The notes under the pieces: model-generated | Seen by the model: the letters and a program-made list of their open reading frames with translations, nothing else | Told to the model about the DNA's origin: nothing | Database searches by the model: none | Made by a program: the position numbers and the translations under genes | DNA from: CAZHTS01 sp964535315 | GTDB taxonomy: Bacteria; Chloroflexota; Anaerolineae; Anaerolineales; Anaerolineaceae | NCBI GenBank assembly: GCA_964535315.1 | Contig: CAZHTS010000012.1 | Span: forward strand, 1 to 64,000 | Reading direction: 5' to 3' | DNA length: 64,000 nt | Shown: positions 44,601-52,906 of the stretch, one piece after another | Layout: each line of letters begins with the position of its first letter | Position numbering within the stretch: the first letter of the stretch is position 1

Positions 44601-47216
44601 CTATCTGCGATTGTGTGGTACCTGGCCCTGACGATCCTGGGCTGGATGTTCTATCCCCTGACCCGCCTGGTGCTGCGCGGGCTGCCGGATCGTGGCTACC
44701 CATTGACACGCCTGGTAGCGATGTTGTTGATCAGCCTGGTGGTGTGGTGGCTGGGTTCACTGGGACTGGTGGTCAACCCGGCGTTGATTGGCTGGGTGAT
44801 CGGCTGGTGGCTGCTCTTCAACCTGCTGCTGGTGTACTGGCAGCGAGACGAACTGCGCCGCGAACTGGCCGAGCGCGGCCGCTATTATCTGGTGGCGGAA
44901 GCGGTCTTCCTGGCGTTGTTCGTCCTGGATACGTTGATCCGCCTGGGCAACCCTGATCTGTGGCACCCCTCTAAGGGCGGCGAGAAGCCGATGGATTTCT
45001 CGTATTTCAACGCCGTGCTGAAGAGCTCCACTTTTCCGCCGTACGACCCGTGGTTTGCGGGTGGATATCTGAATTACTACTATTATGGCTTTGTGTTTGT
45101 CGGTGTGCTGGTCAAATGGATTGGTATTGTGCCCACCGTGGCGTACAATCTGGTGCTGCCGACACTGTTCAGCATGGTGGGGGCGGGGTCGTTCAGCATT
45201 GGCTGGAACCTGTTCCTGCACGCTGCCGGGCAGAAAGCAGAGGAGCCGGTCGATCTGGCTGCGGATGAGGCACTGGCGGAAGTTGAAACAGCGCCGGACG
45301 AGGAAGTTTCGCTGACCGGTGAGCCGGCAGAAGCCGAGGGTATTTTTGCTGCCGGTGAACTTGCGGCGGCGGAAGCTGACGTCCCCGAGACCGGGGAGCC
45401 GCTGGCGGCAGTTGAAGCGACCGTTGCACCGCTCGAACCAGCCTCTGCGGAGTCTACAGCCTTTTGGGCCGGGTTGGCCGCGGCGTTGGGGGTGCTCATC
45501 CTGGGCAACCTCGGTACCGTGCGGATGATCTGGCATGGATTGATGCGTTTGGGCGACCCCGGGCTGGATCTGGCGGCCTCGACCTTTATCCAGCGCTGGT
45601 CTGCAACGTTGAAGGGCATGGCGGATTTGCTGTCAGGGATGCGCCTGCCGTATCCGCCGGGTGACTGGTACTGGATCCCCAGCCGGGCCATTCCGGGCGA
45701 GCCGATCACCGAATTCCCGTTCTTCACCTTCCTGTATGCCGATTTGCACGCCCACATGATGGCGCTGCCGCTGACTGTGTTGGCGCTGGCCTGGGCGCTC
45801 TCGCTGGTGCTGGGACACTGGCGTTGGGGCCTGGAAACAGGAAAGCACAAGATTTTCCACTTTGTGGCGTTTGTTTTGCTGGGCGGGGCGGTCATTGGCG
45901 CATTGCGCCCGGCGAACACCTGGGATTTGCCCACTTATCTGGCGTTGGGGATTGTGGCGCTGCTGTATACGGCCCTGCGTTATGCTCGCCGGCCCGACTG
46001 GCTGAAACCCTGGCTGCCGCAGGATCGCTGGTGGTACCGGCTGGGGGTAGCCGCAGGCGGAATTGTGCTGCTGGTGGCGCTGGCCTTCTGGCTTTACCGT
46101 CCGTTCAGCCAGTGGTATATGCTGGTTTACAATGCGGTGAAACCCTTTGAGGGTGAGCATACGCCGGTATGGTCGTACCTCACGCATTGGGGGCTGTTCC
46201 TGTTCGTCATTGGCTCGTGGATGATGGCGGAGACGATCCAATGGATGTCTGTGACGCCGCTCTCGGCGCTCAACAAACTGCGCCCGTACCGGGCGGCAAT
46301 TCTGGCGGCGTTGCTCTTCCTGCTGGCGGCGATCGTTCTTCTGATGGCGTATTTTGAAGTTGGGATTGCCTGGATCGTGGCGCTGATGGGGGTGTGGGCA
46401 GTCATCCTGCTCCTGCGCAGTGGTCAACCGGATAGCAAACGTGTCGTCCTGTTTATGACCGGCAGCGGGCTGGCGCTGACGCTGGCGGTGGAACTGGTGG
46501 TGTTGGAAGGCGATATCGGCCGGATGAACACGGTATTCAAGTTCTACATGCAGGCCTGGACGTTGCTGGCCTTGAGCGCGGCCGCCGGGTTGATCTGGCT
46601 GCTGCGCCTGGCCGAGGCCTGGCATTCGGCCTGGCGGACGGTCTGGCAGGCGGTGTTGGTCGTATTGATCGGCAGTGCGGCGCTGTTCCCATTGATGGCC
46701 GGATTGGATAAGATCACCGACCGGATGACGTCTCAGGCCCCGCACACGCTGGACGGCATGGAATACATGGCGCACGCGGTGTACAGCGATTTTGGCGTGG
46801 ACATGAACCTGAACGAGGATTATCAGGCGATTCGCTGGATGCAGGAAAATATCCAGGGGTCGCCGGTGATTGTAGAAGCCAACACCCCGGAATACCGCTG
46901 GGGGTCGCGGTATACCATCAATACCGGCTTGCCGGGCGTGGTGGGCTGGAACTGGCACCAGCGCCAGCAGCGCGGCGAAATGGCGCCGCAGGTGGAGCAG
47001 CGCGTGGCGGAAGTGATGTCCTTCTACCAGGGGATAGACCGTCTGCCGGTGGAAGAGTTTTTGCATAAATACCAGGTGCGTTATATTGTTGTAGGGCAGC
47101 TCGAACGGGCGGCCTACCCGGGCGCAGGTCTGGCGAAATTTGACAACTGGAACGGTGACCTGTGGCGGGAAATCTACCGCCAGGGAAGCACAGTGATCTA
47201 TGAGGTGTTGCCATGA
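41640..47216 (+). CDS. Giant GT-C / beta-module / DUF2298 fusion protein
   Basis: This 1858-residue membrane protein has three parts. Residues 1-500 are a GT-C half with an N-terminal span and WDGPHHLHPDERFL in the first loop. Residues of about 500-930 are extracytoplasmic and contain two copies of a beta-rich module (about 526-628 and 655-756), each with FPH or LPH, DPRG, QPVAL and a closing YG. From about 1005 to the end is a DUF2298 (YYY-motif) half, with GGYLNYYYYG near residue 1145, EFPFFTFLYADLHAHMMALP and RMNTVFKFYMQAW. An Ala/Glu-rich loop at about 1199-1275 interrupts it. AAAGGTG nine bases before ATG 41640 set the start; in-frame GTG and ATG codons slightly upstream are possible. 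Confidence 0.8.
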   Translation: MEIDLDTAPQPEPVVVKRPRVQWGWGVLLVLVLLLGAYLRFVGLDWDGPHHLHPDERFLTMVETAIQPVESLSDYFDTQTSTLNPANRGYGFYVYGTLPLFVVRYLADVVEKTGYDQVQLVGRAVSASADLLTVLLVYLIAVRLYRKQSVGVLAAAFSALAVLQIQQSHFFTVDTVTNFLAFLAFYLAVCIMTDTQMKEETGAESGGHAWLNGLGLGAEAERLLRILFGGWRRSGLYLLFGVALGMAVASKVSVAQIAVLLPLAAFVRYVQLPEELRLQEAVRMIRNMALAAVISLIVFRIFQPYAFDGPGFLGVHINERWMANMKELQAQSSGDADFPPALQWARRPVWYAWQNQVLYGMGLPLGLLAWAGFVWMGWRLFRRGEWKQHILIWVWTAFFFTWQSLVFNPTMRYLLPIYPTLAIIAAWALVWLWGKAQRQEGEETPAPARWPRLAAGGIAVLVLVSTAVWAVAFSRIYTRPVTRLAASSWIYQNIPGPVNLRVDTGAAELQQQPLGMRSGTSIETGKPLILTFRPAQAAVLTQIDLPHVVDALYQPVIKTLTITVYEINPERKMLSGGVLSGDFPAPDDPRGQSYSLAFPQPVALDPDKQYQLEFTLLEGGLNLNLYGQASLLGNGVEGPFQQYLPEPVELVQTGKPFLLNFQPLYNGTLKEVYFPHIVDWAALPGNKTVRLDVLQTEFSEPALASAQLQAGFLAERDPRGEGYRFVLEQPVALSKETSYTLRIELVDGGGALAIYGSEHANESTWDDALPYSVDGFNPYDLFSGIYRSDLNFEMYWDDNADKLNRFQTTLDRTDYIFISSNRQWGSVPRVPERYPLSLVYYRELLGCPPEQDVVRCYTVAQPGMFAGRLGFDLIYVNQSEPELGPLWVNTQFAEEAFTVYDHPKVLIFKKRADYDAQAVHAVLGAVDLSKAVHLTPRQASSYRPGMQLEEEKGPDGLLPADRLQQQREGGTWAQLFDRQALINRSPALSAIVWYLALTILGWMFYPLTRLVLRGLPDRGYPLTRLVAMLLISLVVWWLGSLGLVVNPALIGWVIGWWLLFNLLLVYWQRDELRRELAERGRYYLVAEAVFLALFVLDTLIRLGNPDLWHPSKGGEKPMDFSYFNAVLKSSTFPPYDPWFAGGYLNYYYYGFVFVGVLVKWIGIVPTVAYNLVLPTLFSMVGAGSFSIGWNLFLHAAGQKAEEPVDLAADEALAEVETAPDEEVSLTGEPAEAEGIFAAGELAAAEADVPETGEPLAAVEATVAPLEPASAESTAFWAGLAAALGVLILGNLGTVRMIWHGLMRLGDPGLDLAASTFIQRWSATLKGMADLLSGMRLPYPPGDWYWIPSRAIPGEPITEFPFFTFLYADLHAHMMALPLTVLALAWALSLVLGHWRWGLETGKHKIFHFVAFVLLGGAVIGALRPANTWDLPTYLALGIVALLYTALRYARRPDWLKPWLPQDRWWYRLGVAAGGIVLLVALAFWLYRPFSQWYMLVYNAVKPFEGEHTPVWSYLTHWGLFLFVIGSWMMAETIQWMSVTPLSALNKLRPYRAAILAALLFLLAAIVLLMAYFEVGIAWIVALMGVWAVILLLRSGQPDSKRVVLFMTGSGLALTLAVELVVLEGDIGRMNTVFKFYMQAWTLLALSAAAGLIWLLRLAEAWHSAWRTVWQAVLVVLIGSAALFPLMAGLDKITDRMTSQAPHTLDGMEYMAHAVYSDFGVDMNLNEDYQAIRWMQENIQGSPVIVEANTPEYRWGSRYTINTGLPGVVGWNWHQRQQRGEMAPQVEQRVAEVMSFYQGIDRLPVEEFLHKYQVRYIVVGQLERAAYPGAGLAKFDNWNGDLWREIYRQGSTVIYEVLP

Positions 47217-47569
47217 ACTCTGGTGAAGCGTTGATTTATCACATTGCCCATGCAGAAGTCTGGATGAAGGCGGTGCAGGCCGGGATGTACGAGGGGGATA
47301 CGCTGGCCACGGAAGGGTTTATCCATTGTTCGACGGCGCAGCAGGTGTTGGCCACGGCGGAGCGCATCTTTGGCGGTCAACGGAATCTGGTGCTGCTGGA
47401 GATCGAGAGCGCCCGGGTGCAGGCCGAGATTCGCTATGAAGCGCTCTATGGGCCGGAGGCGTTCCCGCACATTTATGGGGCGCTGAACACCGATGCCGTA
47501 CGGCAGGTGGCGGCGTTGAACGAAGACGAGCAGGGGCATTTTGCCTGGCCGTTTGGCGCCCAGGCTTGA
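47213..47569 (+). CDS. DUF952 family protein
   Basis: This 118-residue soluble protein matches DUF952: LIYHIAHAEVWMKAVQAGMY, the TEGFIHCST motif, LVLLEIESARV, and FPHIYGALNTDAV. Family members are small and usually found alone; the fold resembles ADP-ribosyl-transferase-like or glycan-related proteins only by speculation, and I know of no assigned reaction. The start ATG overlaps the stop of the giant fusion gene by four bases, and the next DUF2298 gene starts 12 bases downstream, so all three are made together. The Cys and His of FIHCST are candidate functional residues. Confidence 0.82.
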   Translation: MNSGEALIYHIAHAEVWMKAVQAGMYEGDTLATEGFIHCSTAQQVLATAERIFGGQRNLVLLEIESARVQAEIRYEALYGPEAFPHIYGALNTDAVRQVAALNEDEQGHFAWPFGAQA

Positions 47570-47580
47570 GGAGCGTGGCG

Positions 47581-50289
47581 ATGCTCTCGTTTTTGTGGTG
47601 GTATCTGTTGATTTCTCTGGTGGGCTGGCTGGCGTTCCCGCTGGCGTATCGTTTTCTGGGGCGGCTGGCCGACCGCGGGCTGGCGCTCAGCCGTCCGTTG
47701 GGGTTGTTGGTGTGGGCATACGCCTTCTGGCTGCTGACCTCGCTGCAACTATCGCAGAACGATCCGGGCGGAATGATACTGGCGCTGGCATTGCTGACGG
47801 GCCTGAGCGCCTGGGCGGTGTGGGGGGCTGGCTGGCAGGAACTGCTGGGGTGGCTGCGCGCCCACCTGCGGCAGGTGGCGGTTACCGAGGTGCTTTTCTT
47901 GCTGGCTTTTGCCGCCTGGGCGGCGGTGCGCTCGGTCAGCCCGGATGCGGTCGGCACCGAAAAGCCGATGGAGCAGGCGTTTATCAATGCCATTCTGCGT
48001 TCGCCGTCCTTTCCGCCGCTTGACCCGTGGCTGTCGGGCTATTCCATCTCGTACTACTATTTCGGCTACGTCATGGTGGCGATGTTGACACGCCTGACGC
48101 AGACCGCCTCGGGGGTGGCCTTTAACCTGGCAGGCGCCCTGTGGTTTGCGCTGACGGCGGTGTCGGTGTATGGGGTGGTGTTTGCGCTGCTCTCGGCCTG
48201 GGCGCAGCGGCGCCCGGACAGGCCGGCCTGGACGATGCAGCTGTGGGCATTGCTGGGCCCGTTGTTCATCCTGATCGCCAGCAACGTGGAGGGGGTGTTT
48301 GAAGTGCTGCACGATCGCGGCGTATTCTGGACGAAAATGCCGGATGGCAGCCTGCAATCCTCTTTCTGGCGCTGGCTCAACATTCAAGAGCTGGTCAACC
48401 CGCCGATTGAACCTTTGGGGGGTGTGTTGGATCGACCGGGCATCGTCTGGTGGCGTGCTTCGCGCGTCTTGCAAGATTTCAATTTACGGGGCGAGTCACA
48501 GGAAATCATTGACGAGTTCCCCTTCTTTTCGTATTACCTGGCCGATTTGCACCCGCACGTCCTGGCGATGCCGTTTGTGCTGCTGGCAGTGGCGTTGGCT
48601 TTCAATCTCTACCTGGGCGGGGGCAAGGAAGCTTTTGCCGCGCTGAAGCCGGGCGAGTGGTTACGCCGGGCGGATTTCTGGCTGGCGGCGGTGGCGTTGG
48701 GGAGTCTGGCTTTTCTCAACACCTGGGATTTCCCCATCTACGTCGGGTTGTACATACTGGTGTATGGTTTTCTGCGTTACCAGCAAGAGGGCTGGAATTT
48801 CCGCCGGCTGGTGACGGAGGTGTTTGCTTTTGCGTTGGTGTTGGGAGCAGTGGGCGTCGTCCTGTTCCTGCCCTTCTACGTCGGCTTCTCTTCGCAGGCC
48901 GGTGGTCTGGTGCCCAGCATGGCGTTCCACACCCGCGGGGTGTTCTTCTGGGTCATGTTCGCCACGTTGCTGGTGCCCATCCTGCTCTGGCTGGGGATGG
49001 AATGGCGTAAGCCATTGGAACTCTGGCTGGGGGCGGGGGCTCTGGTAGCGGGGATTGTGCTTACTTCGTGGCTGTCGGATCCGCCTGCGGGTGGCCTGGT
49101 GGTGTTGCTCATCGTGCTGTTTGTGGTGTACTGGTTTGGCACCGAGGCCATACGGCGTTCGTTACAGTTTGCCTATGCGGTGGTGTTCGGTCTGTGGGCG
49201 GCGTCGCTCCTGTATGGCTGGGGGGTGGCCAATTTGCCGCTGCTGGCAAACACCCTGTTCAGTTTCTCGTCAGAGGAACAGACCGCAGTACAACAACTGG
49301 CGCTGAAGATGGCGGACGCCGGGAACCGTTTTATGGGGCTGCACGCAGCGCAGAGCATCGGTGAATTGTTCAGCGCGGCGTTGATGCGCCGGCTGGAACA
49401 GCCGGGTACGTGGTTGGTGCTGCTGCTCATCCTGGCCGGCGTCTGGGGGCTGCTCTGGCGCTTTGGGGCGGGGAATCAGGCTGCCGGAACGGAGAAGGGC
49501 AAGGCGAAGCGTATCCCTGAACCCACCGCGGTTGACCCAAGCGGCTTTGTCCTGCTGCTGGTGTTGTTGGGCGCAGGTCTGGCGCTCTTCCCGGAATTTT
49601 TCTACCTGCGCGATCAGTTCGGCTGGCGCATGAACACCATCTTCAAGTTTTACTTCCAGGTGTGGATGACCTGGGGAGTGGCGGCGGCTTACGCCACGGT
49701 GGTGGTGTGGAACAGCGTTGATTCACTCGCAAAATGGCTGGCGCGTTGTTTTGTCTCTCTGGTTTTTGTCGTCTGCTCGCTGGTGTATCCGCTCATCATG
49801 CTCGACTTGCGTCTCACGCCGCCGCAGAATGCAGGGCAGCCTGTTTCCTTCACGGAATGGACGAAAGAATGGGATCTGGATGGCAATGCCCACGTCGCCA
49901 AATATACGCCGGATGAGATGCAGGCGATCCAGTGGCTGGCGCAGGCGCCGTTGGGGGTGGTTTCTGAGGCGGTGGGCGGTAGTTATTCGGCCTACGCCCG
50001 GGTTTCGACGTTGAGCGGCATGCCGACCGTGTTGGGCTGGCCGGGGCACGAGTCGCAATGGCGCGGCGGGGCCAAAGAAATGGGCACACGCCAGGACGAT
50101 CTGGCCGCGCTGTACCAGTCGAGCGATTGGAACGCTACCGAAGAGATTTTGCGGCGCTACAATATCCGTTATATTTATCTTGGCGGGCTGGAGCGGGCGG
50201 CGTATCGGGTGAATGAGGCTAAGTTCCAGCGCAATCTGAAGCCGGTTTATCAAAATGCGAGCGTGGTGATTTATGGCGCGACGCAATGA
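47581..50289 (+). CDS. DUF2298 (YYY-motif) membrane protein
   Basis: This 902-residue protein is a full-length member of the Chloroflexi/archaeal YYY-motif family and a paralogue of the C-terminal half of the giant fusion protein. Shared blocks are EKPMEQAFINAILRSPSFPP, SISYYYFGYVM, EFPFFSYYLADLHPHVLAMP, RMNTIFKFYFQVW and the C-terminal ILRRYNIRYIYLGGLERAAY. It has about fifteen or more membrane spans. The conserved Asp-Leu-His segment in the large loop suggests an active site. The function is not known; similarity to GT-C topology suggests a glycosyltransferase. GAGGAG lies eight bases before the ATG. Confidence 0.84.
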   Translation: MLSFLWWYLLISLVGWLAFPLAYRFLGRLADRGLALSRPLGLLVWAYAFWLLTSLQLSQNDPGGMILALALLTGLSAWAVWGAGWQELLGWLRAHLRQVAVTEVLFLLAFAAWAAVRSVSPDAVGTEKPMEQAFINAILRSPSFPPLDPWLSGYSISYYYFGYVMVAMLTRLTQTASGVAFNLAGALWFALTAVSVYGVVFALLSAWAQRRPDRPAWTMQLWALLGPLFILIASNVEGVFEVLHDRGVFWTKMPDGSLQSSFWRWLNIQELVNPPIEPLGGVLDRPGIVWWRASRVLQDFNLRGESQEIIDEFPFFSYYLADLHPHVLAMPFVLLAVALAFNLYLGGGKEAFAALKPGEWLRRADFWLAAVALGSLAFLNTWDFPIYVGLYILVYGFLRYQQEGWNFRRLVTEVFAFALVLGAVGVVLFLPFYVGFSSQAGGLVPSMAFHTRGVFFWVMFATLLVPILLWLGMEWRKPLELWLGAGALVAGIVLTSWLSDPPAGGLVVLLIVLFVVYWFGTEAIRRSLQFAYAVVFGLWAASLLYGWGVANLPLLANTLFSFSSEEQTAVQQLALKMADAGNRFMGLHAAQSIGELFSAALMRRLEQPGTWLVLLLILAGVWGLLWRFGAGNQAAGTEKGKAKRIPEPTAVDPSGFVLLLVLLGAGLALFPEFFYLRDQFGWRMNTIFKFYFQVWMTWGVAAAYATVVVWNSVDSLAKWLARCFVSLVFVVCSLVYPLIMLDLRLTPPQNAGQPVSFTEWTKEWDLDGNAHVAKYTPDEMQAIQWLAQAPLGVVSEAVGGSYSAYARVSTLSGMPTVLGWPGHESQWRGGAKEMGTRQDDLAALYQSSDWNATEEILRRYNIRYIYLGGLERAAYRVNEAKFQRNLKPVYQNASVVIYGATQ

Positions 50290-50305
50290 GATGGATTGAA
50301 AAGCT

Positions 50306-52135
50306 ATGATGAATCGTAAAACCACTGAACACTTCTGGTATGGACTGGCCCTGTTGCTGGCGGTCATTTTGCGTTTCGCCAACCTGGGTGGAGATTGGCT
50401 TGGGGACGGCGAGGCATTGCAGGCGCTGCAAAGCCTGAACCTGGCCAATGGTTTACCGCAATTGATCGGCTCGCAACCGGGCTACGTATTGCCGACGGCC
50501 GGCCTGTTTTTTGTCGCCGGCGCCAGCGAGTTCTGGGCGCGTTTCTGGCCGGCGCTGGCCGGTTGTGTTCTGGTGCTGGCGCCGTGGCTGTTCCGCCACC
50601 GGCTGGGTAAGCCGGTGGCGCTGGTGACGGCTTTCCTGCTGGCGTTGGACCCCGGGCTGTTGGCGCTTGCGCGCCGGGCGGACGGCGCCATCCTGGCGTT
50701 GTGTGGGGTGCTCCTGGCGGCCGGTTTCTTATCGGCCGGTAAAACGCGTTGGGCGGGGGTCTGTCTGGGGCTGGCATTGCTCAGTGGGCCGGCAGTATGG
50801 CCGGCGCTGCTCAGCCTGGGGCTGGCGGTATGGGTGATCGACCTTCCGCAGAAGAAACAGGCGGTGGACGTGGCGGAAGACCTGGCGACCCCGCCGGCGG
50901 CTGCCGGGGCAGGGCGCCGGATGCTGCCCTGGTTGGCGGGCACCCTGTTGTTGGGTGGAACGTTGTTTATGATCTTCCCTTCCGGGCTGAGCGCCATGTT
51001 TTCGGGTTTGCTGGCTTATGTTGGCGGTTGGGGGGGCGGCGCTCCGGCTGCATCGATGAGCCAGTTGTTGTTATTCGGTGTGACTTACCAGCCGCTGATC
51101 CTGGTGTTTGGATTGGCCGGCATAGGCTATGCCTGGTTCTATCGCAATGTGACCGGCCGGTTGTTGTTAACCTGGTGGGGAATTGCCTTGCTGCTGGCGT
51201 TGGTCTACCCGGCGCGCCAGGCGTTGGATGTTTGTTGGGCGACCATCCCGTTGTGCGCCCTGGCGGCGCAGGCGTTGGTACGCCAGCAAGAGGACGTTGC
51301 CCAGGCCCTGCGCTCCATCATCATAACCGATGAAGAAGAGCAAACGGATCTCCAGGCCGGAATCTGGGGAAAGCTGGTTCAGCGGGGGATGTTCTGGATG
51401 CAGGCCAATCTTTTCTCAAGCGGAAAGATTGGGGTTCTGATACAGGCGCTCCTGGTGTTGGTGACGTTTGGCTCGATGTGGCTGGTGGCCCTGGGCGGTC
51501 TGAACCCGGTGCAGGGTAACGTGGACACCCAGTTGCGTCTGGCGGCGTTTGGCGCCATGTTTCTGGTGTTGGTGATCGGCACCTTTCTGGTGGTGGCCGG
51601 GTGGAACGCGGCCATTGCCCGTTCGGGCCTGGTGATGGCCCTGGGCGGGCTGCTGGTGTTGTCTGCCATTGGCGCCGGTTGGCGGGCGATGGGTGGGGGC
51701 CCGGATAAGACCGCCGAGTTGTGGCGGGCGAGCGGCTATCCGCAAGAAGCCGATCTGTTGGTGCGCAGCATGCAGGACGCCTCTGAATGGCGTACGGGCC
51801 GGCGCGATACGTTGGACGTGGTCGTGGTGGGTGAGGCGGCGACGCCGTCGCTGCGCTGGCAGCTGCGCCAGTTTAACAATGTGCAGTACGTGGATATCCT
51901 GGCGACGCAGTCCAGGCCGGCGCTGGTTATCACAGCGGGCCAGCAGCAGATTGAGGCGGTGGATGCGTATCGCGGTCAGGATTTCGTCTGGTCACGCACG
52001 CCGGCCTGGTCGCTGGTTGCGCCGGCGGAGTGGATTCGCTGGTGGATCTACCGGGACGTAATCATGGATCAGGTGGATGTCGTCTTGTGGGTGCGAGCCG
52101 ATGTGTTCTCGGGGAGGGCGGGACAGGCGCAGTAG
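50306..52135 (+). CDS. GT-C-like multi-span membrane protein
   Basis: This 609-residue protein has an N-terminal span ending in LRFANLGGDWLGDGEALQAL, the position and acidic residues expected for the first loop of a GT-C/GT39-like glycosyltransferase. It has about ten to twelve spans, with a cytoplasmic insertion at about 190-215 and another acidic loop (ITDEEEQTDLQ) near 335. Its last 140 residues are extracytoplasmic and may form an alpha/beta domain. It closes the large-membrane-protein run, 16 bases behind the DUF2298 gene. It does not match a family I can name with certainty. Confidence 0.7.
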   Translation: MMNRKTTEHFWYGLALLLAVILRFANLGGDWLGDGEALQALQSLNLANGLPQLIGSQPGYVLPTAGLFFVAGASEFWARFWPALAGCVLVLAPWLFRHRLGKPVALVTAFLLALDPGLLALARRADGAILALCGVLLAAGFLSAGKTRWAGVCLGLALLSGPAVWPALLSLGLAVWVIDLPQKKQAVDVAEDLATPPAAAGAGRRMLPWLAGTLLLGGTLFMIFPSGLSAMFSGLLAYVGGWGGGAPAASMSQLLLFGVTYQPLILVFGLAGIGYAWFYRNVTGRLLLTWWGIALLLALVYPARQALDVCWATIPLCALAAQALVRQQEDVAQALRSIIITDEEEQTDLQAGIWGKLVQRGMFWMQANLFSSGKIGVLIQALLVLVTFGSMWLVALGGLNPVQGNVDTQLRLAAFGAMFLVLVIGTFLVVAGWNAAIARSGLVMALGGLLVLSAIGAGWRAMGGGPDKTAELWRASGYPQEADLLVRSMQDASEWRTGRRDTLDVVVVGEAATPSLRWQLRQFNNVQYVDILATQSRPALVITAGQQQIEAVDAYRGQDFVWSRTPAWSLVAPAEWIRWWIYRDVIMDQVDVVLWVRADVFSGRAGQAQ

Positions 52136-52174
52136 AAGACCGGGCCCGCGTTTCGATTACGTTTGAGGAGTTGT

Positions 52175-52855
52175 ATGCAAATGCCCAATATTATTGCTAT
52201 TGACGGCCCGGCCGCTTCGGGCAAATCGACCCTGGCGGAGTTATTGGCACGCGATCTGGAATATTTGTACTTTGACACCGGGGTGATGTATCGAGCCGTG
52301 ACCTGGGCGGCGTTGACGCGATTGCAGACCGTCGAGGACGAGCGGGCGGTTACTGCGCTGGCGGAAGAAGTGCAGATTGATGTCCGGCCGCCCAGCCAGG
52401 AAGATGGGCGCAAATACGACGTCTTGCTGGAAGGCGACGATATTACCTGGCAAATCCGGCGCCCCGAGGTAGACGCCAATGTATCGCAGGTCTCTGCTTA
52501 TCCGGGGGTGCGCAAGGCGATGACGGCGCAGCAACGGCGCATTGGTCTGCGGGGGCGAGTGGTGATGGTGGGGCGCGATATCGGTACGGTGGTGTGCCCG
52601 GACGCCGAATTGAAGATTTACCTGGATGCTTCGGTGGAAGAACGCGCTCGCCGGCGGTATGAGGAAGTGATCCGGCGCGGCGAGACGGCCTCGTTGGAAG
52701 AAATTCTGGAGTCGATGCGCCGGCGTGATCAGATCGATTCGACCCGCTCGGTGGCGCCGCTGCGCCCGGCCGAAGACGCCCTGATTATTAATTCAGACGG
52801 CGTCAGCGTAGGCGAGGTGCTGCGGCAGATCGAAGAACGTTTTCTGGCCCCCTGA
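52175..52855 (+). CDS. cmk: Cytidylate kinase
   Basis: This 226-residue enzyme phosphorylates CMP and dCMP. It has IAIDGPAASGKSTLA (P-loop), YFDTGVMYRAVTW (substrate site), RGRVVMVGRDIGTVVCPDA and the C-terminal RRRDQIDSTRSVAPL lid. Length is normal. GAGGAG lies just before ATG 52175; a second ATG two codons on is also possible. It lies 39 bases behind the glycan locus and 51 bases before the histidine kinase, so it may have its own signals that I cannot place. Confidence 0.95.
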   Translation: MQMPNIIAIDGPAASGKSTLAELLARDLEYLYFDTGVMYRAVTWAALTRLQTVEDERAVTALAEEVQIDVRPPSQEDGRKYDVLLEGDDITWQIRRPEVDANVSQVSAYPGVRKAMTAQQRRIGLRGRVVMVGRDIGTVVCPDAELKIYLDASVEERARRRYEEVIRRGETASLEEILESMRRRDQIDSTRSVAPLRPAEDALIINSDGVSVGEVLRQIEERFLAP

Positions 52856-52906
52856 ACCCAAACAAAGGGGGATTGCTGGACGAACTGTTGGGAGAGGAGC
52901 AATCCG

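Noticed and set aside
45633..47066. Long open frame (477 codons) on the minus strand inside the fusion gene
   Set aside because: It is antisense to a clearly conserved membrane protein and its His/Gln/Arg-rich translation is typical of a GC-rich shadow frame. The same holds for 55849-57600 and 60913-62004.
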